Origin: Gp1-AA133 sp964641665
Lineage (GTDB): Bacteria > Acidobacteriota > Terriglobia > Terriglobales > Acidobacteriaceae
Length of the DNA: 64,000 bases
Direction of reading: 5' to 3'
Assembly: GCA_964641665.1 (NCBI GenBank)
Contig: CAZXKO010000076.1
Span: 1-64,000, forward strand
This document shows positions 48,609 through 56,929 of the stretch, piece by piece. The notes beneath the pieces are model-generated. The model did not search any database and was not told the DNA's origin. It saw only the letters and a program-made list of their open reading frames with translations. The number at the start of each line of letters is the position of its first letter. Positions within the stretch are counted from its first letter, which is position 1. Made by a program: the position numbers and the translations under genes.

Positions 48609-48774
48609 GTCATCGGGTAGTATCGCGTCCTTTGTTTCGGGTTCCTGATTGTGAGTCAAGTCTCCGATCCATGCTCAAGTGGCTACATGCAGTATCTTGA
48701 AGGGCGCTTCTCTGTCGTAGATTCGAAACTCACTTAGAATAGCTCGCACGCATTCGTCCCTCGGGAGGTGGCCG

Positions 48775-49110
48775 ATGCAAGCTGCGCGGTTCAAGTATGC
48801 GATCGAGTTCGTTGCCGATATGGACAACGCGGTGAAGTTCTACCGTGATGTGCTGGGTTTTCGAGTCAAGTTCGAGTCGCCGGGATGGAGCGAGTTCGAG
48901 ACAGGTGAAACTACGCTCGCCCTGCACCCGGCATCGGAGAAAAACCCGGCGGGGAAAGTCGAGTTGGGTTTTGGCGTGGCCGATGTCGAGGCCTTTTACC
49001 AGGACATGAGCGCCAAGGGCGTTTTGTTCACATTGCCACCCAAGAAGCAGGATTTCGGCGGCGTGCTAGCGCAGTTCATCGATTGCAGCGTCGGAGGAGA
49101 GGCCGCTTGA
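48775..49110 (+). CDS. VOC/glyoxalase-fold protein
   Basis: This 111-residue protein is a single VOC domain: FKYAIEFVADMDNAVKFYRD, GFRVKFESPGWSEFETGE, TTLALHP, VELGFGVADVEAFYQDMSAK and KKQDFGGVLAQFIDCSV. Two repeats build the metal cup typical of glyoxalase and fosfomycin-resistance-like proteins, but the metal ligands are incomplete, so a specific reaction cannot be given. GGGAGGTGG precedes the ATG. It stands alone. Confidence 0.8.
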   Translation: MQAARFKYAIEFVADMDNAVKFYRDVLGFRVKFESPGWSEFETGETTLALHPASEKNPAGKVELGFGVADVEAFYQDMSAKGVLFTLPPKKQDFGGVLAQFIDCSVGGEAA

Positions 49111-49188
49111 TGGGGTACACGCCCCCGTTTCAGTTCGCCGAAATGTGCGTGGGCGCAGGCTTGGCAGTGGGTGGCGGACTGCGCGAGC

Positions 49189-49572
49189 TTACGCCGGGGC
49201 CGCGGCTGGCCGATCGAGAGGCTGCTTTGGCGGAGCCAGCGCAACCAGGACCGCACCGATGATTCCCGCTAGGGCCGCGCCAAACAAAAAGCCGGCGCGG
49301 TCGCCTGGAACCCGGAACGCCATCACCGCCATGACAGCGCCGTGCGCGTAATTTCCCCAAGCGGCGTAGGCGATGAGGCTGCGGTGGGCCGATGGGTTCG
49401 GCACCGCCAGCAACAAGAAAACTCCAAGCGCAACGTAGAGGCTGAGCATCATGGTGTCGCCTGGCGGTTCGTTCCCCGGATGCCCGAGATACTTGACGAT
49501 GGGATAGATGCCGGCCAGGAAGAACAATCCCACTAAGACAAGAACAATCTTGAGCACGTTTTCGCGGTTCAT
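49189..49572 (-). CDS. Small multi-pass membrane protein (DUF6632-like)
   Basis: From the ATG at 49572 (AGGAGG 5 bases upstream) this encodes 127 residues with about four transmembrane helices: IVLVLVGLFFLAGIYPIVKY, MMLSLYVALGVFLLLAV, AYAAWGNYAHGAVMAVMAF and FLFGAALAGIIGAVLVALA. It resembles uncharacterised small acidobacterial membrane proteins. The function is unknown. It overlaps no neighbour. Confidence 0.72.
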   Translation of the reverse strand: MNRENVLKIVLVLVGLFFLAGIYPIVKYLGHPGNEPPGDTMMLSLYVALGVFLLLAVPNPSAHRSLIAYAAWGNYAHGAVMAVMAFRVPGDRAGFLFGAALAGIIGAVLVALAPPKQPLDRPAAAPA

Positions 49573-49721
49573 GGCGGCCTCCTGCGCGGACGTCGGCAGA
49601 ATCGTAGGTATGAGCGCGGGGGAAGTCAACGGGCGAAGGTTCGCGGCATTTTGGGTTCTGCTCTTTCGGGGTGGTTAGTTAGAATAGGGGACCGCCTGTC
49701 CGAGTCAGGAGAAGTGGATTG

Positions 49722-50009
49722 ATGAATGCGGGTTCGCCGAAGATGCCAGTGCCAAATCTTGTGCCCAATCCTTACTATCGATGCGCGGGCCCGAATTGCG
49801 GGACGCTGAAAGGGTCGAGCGACCGCTGGTGGCTGATGTGGACATCGTTCGCGGAGCTGAGCATTCCAGTGTTGTATCTGTGCCCGTGGGATGAGGCGAT
49901 CGCACAGAAAGAAGGGACGCTGCACGTGTGCGGGGAGCTGTGCGCGCAGAAGCTGCAGTCACAGTTTATGGGGAACGTGCGCGAGAACCTGCTGCGGCGG
50001 GGCGGTTAG
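49722..50009 (+). CDS. Small cysteine-rich hypothetical protein
   Basis: This 95-residue protein has Cys pairs in YYRCAGPNCGTLKG and in LHVCGELCAQKLQ, plus a lone Cys in VLYLCPWDEAI. The pairs could bind zinc. It is soluble and lacks a signal peptide. The ATG at 49722 is preferred to a TTG at 49719. The ribosome site (AGGAG) lies about 13 bases upstream. The function is unknown; it is reminiscent of the zinc-ribbon protein at 38651 without being clearly homologous. Confidence 0.6.
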   Translation: MNAGSPKMPVPNLVPNPYYRCAGPNCGTLKGSSDRWWLMWTSFAELSIPVLYLCPWDEAIAQKEGTLHVCGELCAQKLQSQFMGNVRENLLRRGG

Positions 50010-50087
50010 AAGCTGTAGTTGGAATGGCAGATGGCAAATGGCGAGTGGGAGGAAGCGGATGCAGTTTGCGCGGGGACAAGGATAGGA

Positions 50088-50297
50088 GCTTTTAACCGCA
50101 GAGCACGCCGAGAAATCCGCCGAGGGCACGGAGAGAACCCCTAACCGCGAACGCAGCAAAGAAGCATTGAAGCGCCGAGCACGCCGAGAAAGGGTTTTGG
50201 CGGCGAAGGGCGCAGAGGGATTGGAATGGCCCTGGCCAATAACAAATACCCGCGGAGGGCACCGCTTATAGACCGCGGAGACGCCGAGAAAGGTCGC
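50088..50297 (+). repeat. CGCAGAG-type dispersed repeat array, locus 4 (at least three degenerate units)
   Basis: Units starting near 50095 (ACCGCAGAGCACGCCGAGAA), 50170 (CGCCGAGCACGCCGAGAAAG) and 50273 (GACCGCGGAGACGCCGAGAAAG) repeat the words CGC, GAG and GAAA every 9-11 bases. The whole 290-base intergenic stretch between 50010 and 50299 appears made of this family, and I see no gene in it. Confidence 0.65.
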
Positions 50298-50299
50298 GA

Positions 50300-51622
50300 T
50301 TACTTTTTCGCTGGCGCAGCGGGCTTGACTTCGTCGGCGGATTTGAGCAGGTCGTCGAATGTAGTAGATTCCAACTCGTATTGAGCTGGTTCGTTCTCTC
50401 GCTTCGCAATCACACGGTTGCCGTATTTCGAGATCAAAATCCTTTCGGTGCGCTTGCCGTCCTCGGAGACCACGGTGGCTTCGAGCGTGGGAGTAGCGAA
50501 GCCGGAATCGACAAACTTGCTAGCGGCCAGGTCGCGCAGCTTCGTGACCAGGGATTGGACGGCGGCTGAGTCGAGCTTGGCGTTATCGGATTGCCAGTCG
50601 TCTCCCTTGCGGGTGAAGACATAGCTCCTCGCCCCGCTGTCGATCTCGATGCGACCGGGATCCGAGTAACCGAAGTCGAACAGCTTCTTGTTGCGGAAGT
50701 CGTCGAGACTCTCCTCTACCGCGTGTCCGAGGTCCGCGCCAACCTTGTAGATTCCGTCCACGACGCTGGACTTGGCGTAGTAGTCGTCTTTGCCTTTGCG
50801 AACTTCGATCTGCTGGGTTCCCGAGGGAGCGGTGATTTTGGCGGTCGCCACGGGCGTGGCGTGGGCGAAGGCAGCCGCGCTTTTCGCCGGGTCGGCGGAG
50901 GATGGACCGAGCTCCATGCGCGCATCGGTGAGCTTGGTGGCGAGTTCGGTGACCTGGATGTTGTCGGCGCGCAGAGGCCGGGGCTTCAGGATCTGCCACG
51001 CGTCCTGATTGCGGCCGAGTTCGATATCCTGGCCCTTCCGATTCAGCTCAATCCGGCTCATCTTGTCGGCCGGGATGGTCAGCAAACGCTTGTCGCGCAG
51101 CTCGTCGAGAGTCTTGTCGAGACTGGACTTGTTGTAGCTGGCCATGGTGAAGACCCGCGACTGTCCGGCCAGCATCGCGTAGACGGCGCTGCCCGTCGGG
51201 GTGTCGTCGCCGATGAGCAGGCTTTGCGTCTTGTTGTCCTTGCCAGTGACGTTCACCTGGAGGACGGGCGAGTCAAGGCCATAGCGCTTCAGATCAGAAG
51301 CCTCGTTTTCGACGAGGCGTTCCGAGTTCAAGGTCGACAGTGAAGAGAGTGTGCTCGAGACCGTGCTCTGGTCTGCGCCTAAAGACTTGGGCTGGGTGAT
51401 CTGCCAGCTTCCCGAGGCGGGCTTCACCAGGACGATCGGGGGCGCGTCTTTCTTCTTAAGTTCGAACTGAGTGATGGCGGCTTCGTCGAGGTGGAGGATA
51501 GGCGGAGGCGAGTCGGCAGAGGCTTCCACCGAGGTGGACGGTTTGTGATGGTCCGACCAGTAGAGCGTCCCGGCGAGTACCGCGAAGACGGCAGCTGCGA
51601 TGAGGAGTCCGCGGATTTTCAT
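50300..51622 (-). CDS. DUF4340 protein, last gene of a Gld-like ABC operon
   Basis: This 440-residue protein has an N-terminal membrane anchor (GLLIAAAVFAVLAGTLYW) and a long beta-rich DUF4340 region with repeated units (ILHLDEAAITQFELKKKD, LKRYGLDSPVLQVNVTGK, KLFDFGYSDPGRIEIDSG) and pairs of SDxxRIEL-type strands. DUF4340 proteins often follow GldG-type genes in ABC operons. I start it at ATG 51622, 43 bases after the GldG-like stop; there is no strong ribosome site. The function is unknown. It is probably exported and tethered to the outer face of the inner membrane. Confidence 0.82.
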   Translation of the reverse strand: MKIRGLLIAAAVFAVLAGTLYWSDHHKPSTSVEASADSPPPILHLDEAAITQFELKKKDAPPIVLVKPASGSWQITQPKSLGADQSTVSSTLSSLSTLNSERLVENEASDLKRYGLDSPVLQVNVTGKDNKTQSLLIGDDTPTGSAVYAMLAGQSRVFTMASYNKSSLDKTLDELRDKRLLTIPADKMSRIELNRKGQDIELGRNQDAWQILKPRPLRADNIQVTELATKLTDARMELGPSSADPAKSAAAFAHATPVATAKITAPSGTQQIEVRKGKDDYYAKSSVVDGIYKVGADLGHAVEESLDDFRNKKLFDFGYSDPGRIEIDSGARSYVFTRKGDDWQSDNAKLDSAAVQSLVTKLRDLAASKFVDSGFATPTLEATVVSEDGKRTERILISKYGNRVIAKRENEPAQYELESTTFDDLLKSADEVKPAAPAKK

Positions 51623-51665
51623 GGTGCGTTCGAAGATGCGATTCGCTTGAGTTGCGGAGTTCCGC

Positions 51666-53042
51666 CTACCTCCGTTTCCACCACACGGAGACCCCGGCCA
51701 CAACCACCACCAACGGGAGCAAGAACTGGCTCGTAACGCGCACCCAGCTCAGCTGTGCTTTCGTCATGGTGATGCGCCGGTCTTCGGGCTGCTTCGGGCG
51801 GATCGAGATGAGATCTTCGTCGGAAGCTAGCCAGTTGATGGTGTTCATGGCGAGATCGTCGTTGCCATTGAACGTAATAAACCCGTTGGCCACCCAGGAA
51901 GAGCTGCCTATCACGACAAAGCGGCCCTGAGAGTTTTCCTTGCCGGTGCTGTAGGTTCCGGCGGCGGCGAGAGTGAGGGGGCCTTTCTTGTTTTTGGGAT
52001 CGTTGACGTTGACGGCTGAGGAACTGAGGTTTGTCGTGGCGAGGCTGCTCGCCGAGGAATCGAAGAGCTTCTGCACGCTGGTCTTGTCGGCGTTCTTGAA
52101 CTCGAAAGAGCGGGCCAGGGGGAAGCCGGTGGCGGTGCCCTTCATGTCGTCGACGATGGGCTGGGAGGCGTAGCGCGTGACTAAGGCGACCTGTGGACCC
52201 AGACCGGCTAGCTGCCCGATGGGGTTCAGGTCGAGGATAAGGTCCTTGTCGAGGGTAACGCCCCAACTGGCGAGCACGGCGGTGAGAGCGTCGTTGTCGG
52301 CGATCTGGGAGCGCCCCAGCTTGAGCGGCGGATCAAGGGCCAGCAGGGCGCGCCCGCCGTCTTCGACATACTTCTTGATGGCGTCGACCTGAGGTTGTTG
52401 GTAGTCCTTGGTCGGGCCGGCGATGACGAGGGTGGTGCAGTCGGCGGGAACCACGGCTTTTTGCAGGAGGTCGATGGAACGAGCCTCATAGTTATCACGA
52501 ACGAGGAGATCTTTGAAGCGGGAAAGGCCGTCGCGGTCGCTGCCCTCGAGTTGGTGCTCGCCGTTCCCGGCGAGGAAGCACACGGTCCGCGTGGTGCTCT
52601 TGAGATCGCGAATGAAGGCGCCAGTGATGCCTTCTTCGGTCATGCTCTTGGCTTCTTCTTTTTTGGCGCCAACCTGGACGATCGCGGCACCGAGGGAGCG
52701 GATTCCGGCTTCACGGGCGCGCTGGGGATCCTTGTCAGGATCGACATACTCGACGTGGACTCGCGGAGAGAGGTTGGAGTATTGGTCAAGCAGGTCCCGG
52801 CCATCGCGAAAGCGGGTCCCCTGGTTGAAGTAGGTGATGGTGGCGTCCTGCTTGAGGCCGCGAACCACCTTGGCGGTCTGATCGGAGAGGCTGTAGCGCT
52901 TGTTCGAGGTGGCGTCGTAGGACTTGTTATAGCGGTCGGCCAGGACGTTGGCGGCGACCACCGCGCCAAGTACCACCAGGATGTAGGTGGTGGCATAGGC
53001 TGCATAACGAGTTTGGCGAGCTTTTAACCACTGGCTTGCCAT
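51666..53042 (-). CDS. GldG-like ABC transporter auxiliary protein
   Basis: This 458-residue protein starts with a transmembrane helix (YILVVLGAVVAANVLADRY), has a large extracytoplasmic domain (SDQTAKVVRGLKQDATITYF; YVDPDKDPQRAREAGIR; DGGRALLALDPPLKLG) and ends with a second helix (FLLPLVVVVAGVSVWW). It matches the GldG/auxiliary family that partners ABC permeases. Its ATG is adjacent to the permease stop without a gap. The complex would need the ATPase and permease upstream. In Bacteroidetes this system serves gliding motility; in other phyla its cargo is unknown. Confidence 0.85.
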   Translation of the reverse strand: MASQWLKARQTRYAAYATTYILVVLGAVVAANVLADRYNKSYDATSNKRYSLSDQTAKVVRGLKQDATITYFNQGTRFRDGRDLLDQYSNLSPRVHVEYVDPDKDPQRAREAGIRSLGAAIVQVGAKKEEAKSMTEEGITGAFIRDLKSTTRTVCFLAGNGEHQLEGSDRDGLSRFKDLLVRDNYEARSIDLLQKAVVPADCTTLVIAGPTKDYQQPQVDAIKKYVEDGGRALLALDPPLKLGRSQIADNDALTAVLASWGVTLDKDLILDLNPIGQLAGLGPQVALVTRYASQPIVDDMKGTATGFPLARSFEFKNADKTSVQKLFDSSASSLATTNLSSSAVNVNDPKNKKGPLTLAAAGTYSTGKENSQGRFVVIGSSSWVANGFITFNGNDDLAMNTINWLASDEDLISIRPKQPEDRRITMTKAQLSWVRVTSQFLLPLVVVVAGVSVWWKRR

Positions 53043-53810
53043 CTAGGACCTCCAGCGCAGGGATTCCAGGGAACGCGCAGTGAAAAACAGTCCCAGGAAG
53101 ATTACGGTGATGTAGAAGACGACGTCTTTCGAATCGAAGGTGCCGCGGGCGAATGATTCGAAGTGCGTGATGATCGACATGTAGGAGAGCACGCGCGACC
53201 AGGCGGTAGTTTCGTAAGCGCTGACCCACTCGAGGACCCAGAGCAGGAGACATACGCCGAAAGTGGCGGCTCCTGCAATGATCTGGTTTTTTGTGAGGGT
53301 AGAAATGAAGGTGCCGATGGCCAGGAGCGCGCCGGCCTGCAGCAGCAATCCGAGATAGCCTGCGGCCAGCGGCTTCCAGTCGGGGTTGCCGAAGCGGAAG
53401 AGAAACGCGAAGTTGAGGGCAGTGAAAAGGAGCAGGCAGCAGTAGAGGCCGACGGCGGCCAGCCACTTGCCGAGGATGATTTCCAGATCACGTACCGGAG
53501 AAGTGGCGAGCAGTTCGATGGTGCCAGTGCGTTTCTCTTCAGCAAAAAGGCGCATGGTGATCATGGGGATAAAGAACAGTCCGATGACGCTGACGTTGGA
53601 CAGGAGCGGCCGAATGATCTGTTCGTTGAGATTCATGGGGAATTGCTGGCCACGCATCTGCATCTCCATGCCTTCGAAGACGAAGAAGCCGAGTGCATTC
53701 CAGAAGAAGAAGCCGAAGATAAGAGCGAACATGGTGAGCAGTAGGTAGGCGACGGGCGATGTGAAATAGCTGCCCATTTCCTTGCGGCAGATGATCCAGG
53801 CGTTTCTCAT
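53043..53810 (-). CDS. ABC-2 type permease, GldF-like
   Basis: This 255-residue membrane protein has about six helices (SPVAYLLLTMFALIFGFFFW, LLSNVSVIGLFFIPMITMRL, VGLYCCLLLFTALNFAFLF, YLGLLLQAGALLAIGTFIST, AGAATFGVCLLLWVLEWV, VVFYITVIFLGLFFTARSL) and the ABC-2 permease motif ETGTIELL-like (EEKRTGTIELLATSP). The gene overlaps the upstream ATPase stop by 4 bases and is followed at once by the GldG-like gene. The ATPase, permease and auxiliary protein form one complex. Substrate unknown. Confidence 0.88.
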   Translation of the reverse strand: MRNAWIICRKEMGSYFTSPVAYLLLTMFALIFGFFFWNALGFFVFEGMEMQMRGQQFPMNLNEQIIRPLLSNVSVIGLFFIPMITMRLFAEEKRTGTIELLATSPVRDLEIILGKWLAAVGLYCCLLLFTALNFAFLFRFGNPDWKPLAAGYLGLLLQAGALLAIGTFISTLTKNQIIAGAATFGVCLLLWVLEWVSAYETTAWSRVLSYMSIITHFESFARGTFDSKDVVFYITVIFLGLFFTARSLESLRWRS

Positions 53811-54799
53811 GACTGCGGCCCCGCGGGGACAAGGGATTCAGATTCGGAAGAAGGCTCGGTTCCGGTGAGCTGCAGGAAGATTTCTTCCAGGCTCATGGCA
53901 GCCGGCCGAAGCTCGTTGAGGTCCCAGCCGCATTCGACCACGGCACGCGCCAGATCGCCGCGAACCAGCCTGCCCTTCTGACTTTCCACCTCGAAGAGAG
54001 CACGGCTGTCGACTTGTCCCTTGCAAAGCACGCGGCTGACACCGGGAACTTGCTCTAACTTGTGCTGGACGATGAGAGCTTCCAAGGCTCCATTCCGGCC
54101 AGCGACTTCAAGCAGAACGGATTCGGCGCCCCGCGCACGGGCCCGCAGGTTGCTCACCGAGTCGGTCGCGACCAGCTTGCCTCCGTTGATGATGATGACC
54201 TGCTCGCAGGTTTGTTCCACCTCGGGGAGGATGTGGGTGCTGAGCACGATGGTGTGATCACCCGCGAGGCCCTTGATCAGGTCCCGCGTCTCATTGATCT
54301 GCTTCGGGTCGAGTCCGGCGGTGGGTTCGTCGAGAATCAGCACGTCTGGGTTGTGAATGATGGCTTGTGCGAGACCCACCCGCTGGCGGTAGCCCTTGGA
54401 AAGCTTGCCCAGAAGTTTGTTCCGCACATCGCCTATCGCGCAGCGATCGCACACGTAGTCGATACGCCGGCGCAGGTCTGCGCCGGCAAGGCCTTTGAGT
54501 TTACCGACAAAGCTGAGGTACTCGCCGGTTTCCATCTCCGGGTAAATGGGCGGAGTTTCGGGCAGGTAGCCGATGCGCTTCTTGACCTCGAGGGGTTGCT
54601 CGACGACGTCGAGGCCAGCCACGGTGGCGGTGCCTTCCGAAGGAGGCAGGAAGCAGGTCAGCATACGCATGGTCGTGGTCTTGCCAGCGCCGTTGGGGCC
54701 GAGGAAGCCCACAATCCGTCCCTTGGCGACTTCGAAGGAGATATGGTCAACCGCAGTGGTGCGGGCGTACCGCTTGGTAAGGTCTTTGACTTGAATCAT
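53807..54799 (-). CDS. ABC transporter ATP-binding protein, GldA-like
   Basis: This 330-residue ATPase has Walker A GPNGAGKTTTMR, Q-loop GYLPETPPIY, signature LSKGYRQRVGLAQ, Walker B VLILDEPTAGLD and switch LSTHIL. All catalytic residues are present. After residue 220 is a C-terminal regulatory domain (SVLLEVAGRNGALEAL) ending with a variable tail, as in the DrrA/NatA/GldA group. It overlaps the permease gene (ATGA) and heads the operon with the GldF-, GldG- and DUF4340-type genes. No strong promoter is visible upstream. Confidence 0.9.
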   Translation of the reverse strand: MIQVKDLTKRYARTTAVDHISFEVAKGRIVGFLGPNGAGKTTTMRMLTCFLPPSEGTATVAGLDVVEQPLEVKKRIGYLPETPPIYPEMETGEYLSFVGKLKGLAGADLRRRIDYVCDRCAIGDVRNKLLGKLSKGYRQRVGLAQAIIHNPDVLILDEPTAGLDPKQINETRDLIKGLAGDHTIVLSTHILPEVEQTCEQVIIINGGKLVATDSVSNLRARARGAESVLLEVAGRNGALEALIVQHKLEQVPGVSRVLCKGQVDSRALFEVESQKGRLVRGDLARAVVECGWDLNELRPAAMSLEEIFLQLTGTEPSSESESLVPAGPQS

Positions 54800-55172
54800 A
54801 TTCGATGTTTAGCGACACTGAGCGACGCAGCTGTCGATGCCGGTTCACGCCGGCACAGTGCAGGGCGAAAACATCTTAAAAAGTGGATCCCCAGCATGTC
54901 AATCTCAGCCAAAACAAAGCCCGAACCCTCAAGGGATTGTCTGATCACGACGTATTCCATCGCAGGACGAAGGCCGAGTTTTCGATACTACCTCCGTGAG
55001 ATGCCGGTCCGGGCTCAGAGCGTTTCCTGGTTTGAGAACCTTGCGAGTCAACTCCGAGCACCTTGCGTGCATCCTAAGCAACCAGCCAGGGCGTGTCCTT
55101 TCGCCGGAGCGCGCCTTATACTTGGGGCGGGAGTTTGGGGCCTGTTGCAGACGTTCGCTCGGGAGAGATTCT
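54800..55172. other. Intergenic region between divergent genes
   Basis: This 373-base stretch lies between the ABC operon start and a plus-strand exported protein gene. It must hold both promoters. The only signal I can support is the ribosome site GGGAGAG before the ATG at 55173. I see no RNA gene, repeat or coding frame worth naming. Confidence 0.4.
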
Positions 55173-55853
55173 ATGCGCAGGATAGAGGGTTGCGTTTTGA
55201 CGTTGGCGATGGCCTTGGGGTCGGTCGTTTCGTATGCGCAGGACAAAGCTGCGGAGACCAAGCCGGCCGGACCGGTGATTCCGGCGGGAACGAAGGTGGC
55301 CCTGGTGCTGAAGCAGGCAATTTCGACCAAAACGGCGAAAGAGGGCGACGCCGTGTACGCGATGACCAACTTTCCCGTGGCGCTGGATAACCGGATTCTG
55401 ATCCCGAGCGGGACTTACGTGCAGGGGAAGATCAGCCACATCCAGCGCGGCGGGCACGTGAAGGGGCGGGCGGAGTTGATGATCCACTTCACGTCGCTCA
55501 TTTATCCCAGCGGATACACGGTGCTGTTGCCGGGGGCGCTCGAGAACGTGCCGGGTGCCGAACATGCCACGACCAAGGGCACTGAGGGCACGGTGCAGCA
55601 GGATAGCGAAGCCGGCAAGAAGGCAGGCACGGTTGCGAAAACGGCCGGAACCGGAGCCGCGATCGGCGGGTTGGGTACGGGCACCTGGAAGGGTGCGGGC
55701 ATTGGCGGCGGAATTGGCGCCGGCGTTGGAGCAGCGATCGGGCTACTTTCGCGCGGATCCGACGTACGGCTGGAGCCGGGAACGTCGGTGGAGATGGTGA
55801 TCCAGCGGGACGTGCCATTGGACCCGAACCGCATACCGAGGCCGGGGGAATAG
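55173..55853 (+). CDS. Exported glycine-zipper protein, paralogue of the gene at 19309
   Basis: This 226-residue protein has a signal peptide (GCVLTLAMALGSVVSYAQ), a beta-rich domain (VIPAGTKVALVLKQAISTKT, VALDNRILIPSGTYVQGKI, MIHFTSLIYPSGYTVLL) and a glycine-zipper stretch (GIGGGIGAGVGAAIGLLS) followed by a last strand (LEPGTSVEMVIQRDVPL). The order and strand wording are the same as in the protein at 19309-19941, so the two are distant paralogues. They resemble TrbI/VirB10-like beta domains with an added membrane segment. GGGAGAG lies 5 bases before the ATG at 55173; an in-frame extension to 54996 lacks a signal peptide. Confidence 0.78.
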   Translation: MRRIEGCVLTLAMALGSVVSYAQDKAAETKPAGPVIPAGTKVALVLKQAISTKTAKEGDAVYAMTNFPVALDNRILIPSGTYVQGKISHIQRGGHVKGRAELMIHFTSLIYPSGYTVLLPGALENVPGAEHATTKGTEGTVQQDSEAGKKAGTVAKTAGTGAAIGGLGTGTWKGAGIGGGIGAGVGAAIGLLSRGSDVRLEPGTSVEMVIQRDVPLDPNRIPRPGE

Positions 55854-55978
55854 CGCGCAAGTTCGACAGCGTTCGTCGTTCCTGAACAAAGGCGTGGGAC
55901 CAGCGACGCCTAACGATTGCCTGCAGAAAGTGTCCCAACCGGGACGGGCCCCAGAGTTGCAAACACGAGAGAGCGGCC

Positions 55979-56839
55979 ATGAGAAAGTCCGATTTCGTTC
56001 TCGCTAGCGTCATCATGAGTGCGGTCCTTGGATTGAACGGAGTGATGTCGTCCTCCGGGACGGCTCCGGTGGGGGCTGGGGTTGCGACCACTAGTAGCAT
56101 CACCATGGCGCCCGGGATGTTTCGCATGATGTCACCGGTTACGGGGCAGCCGCACTCCGGGGGAATGGAAACGGAACACACCCAGACCCTGAGCAAAGGG
56201 ACGCATATCGACCAGAAGAGGGAAGTGTCGCGCATGTACCGGGATTCGCAGGGGCGCACGCGCACGGAACGTTTGCTGTCTCCGCTGCTGCAACCGGATG
56301 CTGGCAAGGAAGAAGGGCCGGGGCTGGTCCAGATTTACGATCCGGTGGAGGGATACAGCTACACACTGGATCCGCGGAAATACATTGCGCACCGGGTGGC
56401 CGTGCAGACGCTCGCGGAGGCTCCGGCGAAGAAGGGCCGGACATCCGCGGACCCGTCAAACGGGCAGCCGGCACTGTCGTCACTGGGGCGGTTTGGAGCC
56501 GGCGCAAGCAACCCGCGCCGGCCAAACATGAAGCGAGAGCCGCTGGGAACAGAGATGATCGACGGAATCGAAGCCGAGGGCTGGCGTACGACGATCACGA
56601 CTGCAGCTGGGGCGATTGGAAATGACAAACCGATCGCTCACGTGTGCGAGACCTGGCATGCGAAGGAACTGCAAATCCTGGTGCTCTCGAAGTGCACCGA
56701 CCCGCGCTCAGGACACTCGACCATGCCCCTGAAGAACCTGGACCGTTCAGAGCCGAACGCGAGCCTGTTCCTGGTGCCTTCGGATTACACCGTCGTGGAC
56801 GACAAGGGCCGGTTCACGATGAACTTCAGCGAACGTTGA
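55979..56839 (+). CDS. Exported hypothetical protein
   Basis: This 286-residue protein has a signal peptide (FVLASVIMSAVLGLNGVM). The mature part has the strands THIDQKREVSRMYRDSQG and TRTERLL, a segment PGLVQIYDPVEGYSYTLDPR, and a C-terminal half with GTEMIDGIEAEGWRTTITT, HVCETWHAKELQILVLSK and DPRSGHSTMPLKNLDRSE. I know this pattern only from acidobacterial proteins without an assigned function. It is probably beta-rich and periplasmic. It is 125 bases after the glycine-zipper gene. Confidence 0.7.
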   Translation: MRKSDFVLASVIMSAVLGLNGVMSSSGTAPVGAGVATTSSITMAPGMFRMMSPVTGQPHSGGMETEHTQTLSKGTHIDQKREVSRMYRDSQGRTRTERLLSPLLQPDAGKEEGPGLVQIYDPVEGYSYTLDPRKYIAHRVAVQTLAEAPAKKGRTSADPSNGQPALSSLGRFGAGASNPRRPNMKREPLGTEMIDGIEAEGWRTTITTAAGAIGNDKPIAHVCETWHAKELQILVLSKCTDPRSGHSTMPLKNLDRSEPNASLFLVPSDYTVVDDKGRFTMNFSER

Positions 56840-56929
56840 AGCTTTCAGCCCTGGTTAGCGTTCAAAGAACGGGCGCGAACCTGAGGCATCGTTGTGTCTC
56901 CTCCGACCTCCCTATCTCCGCGGATTCTC

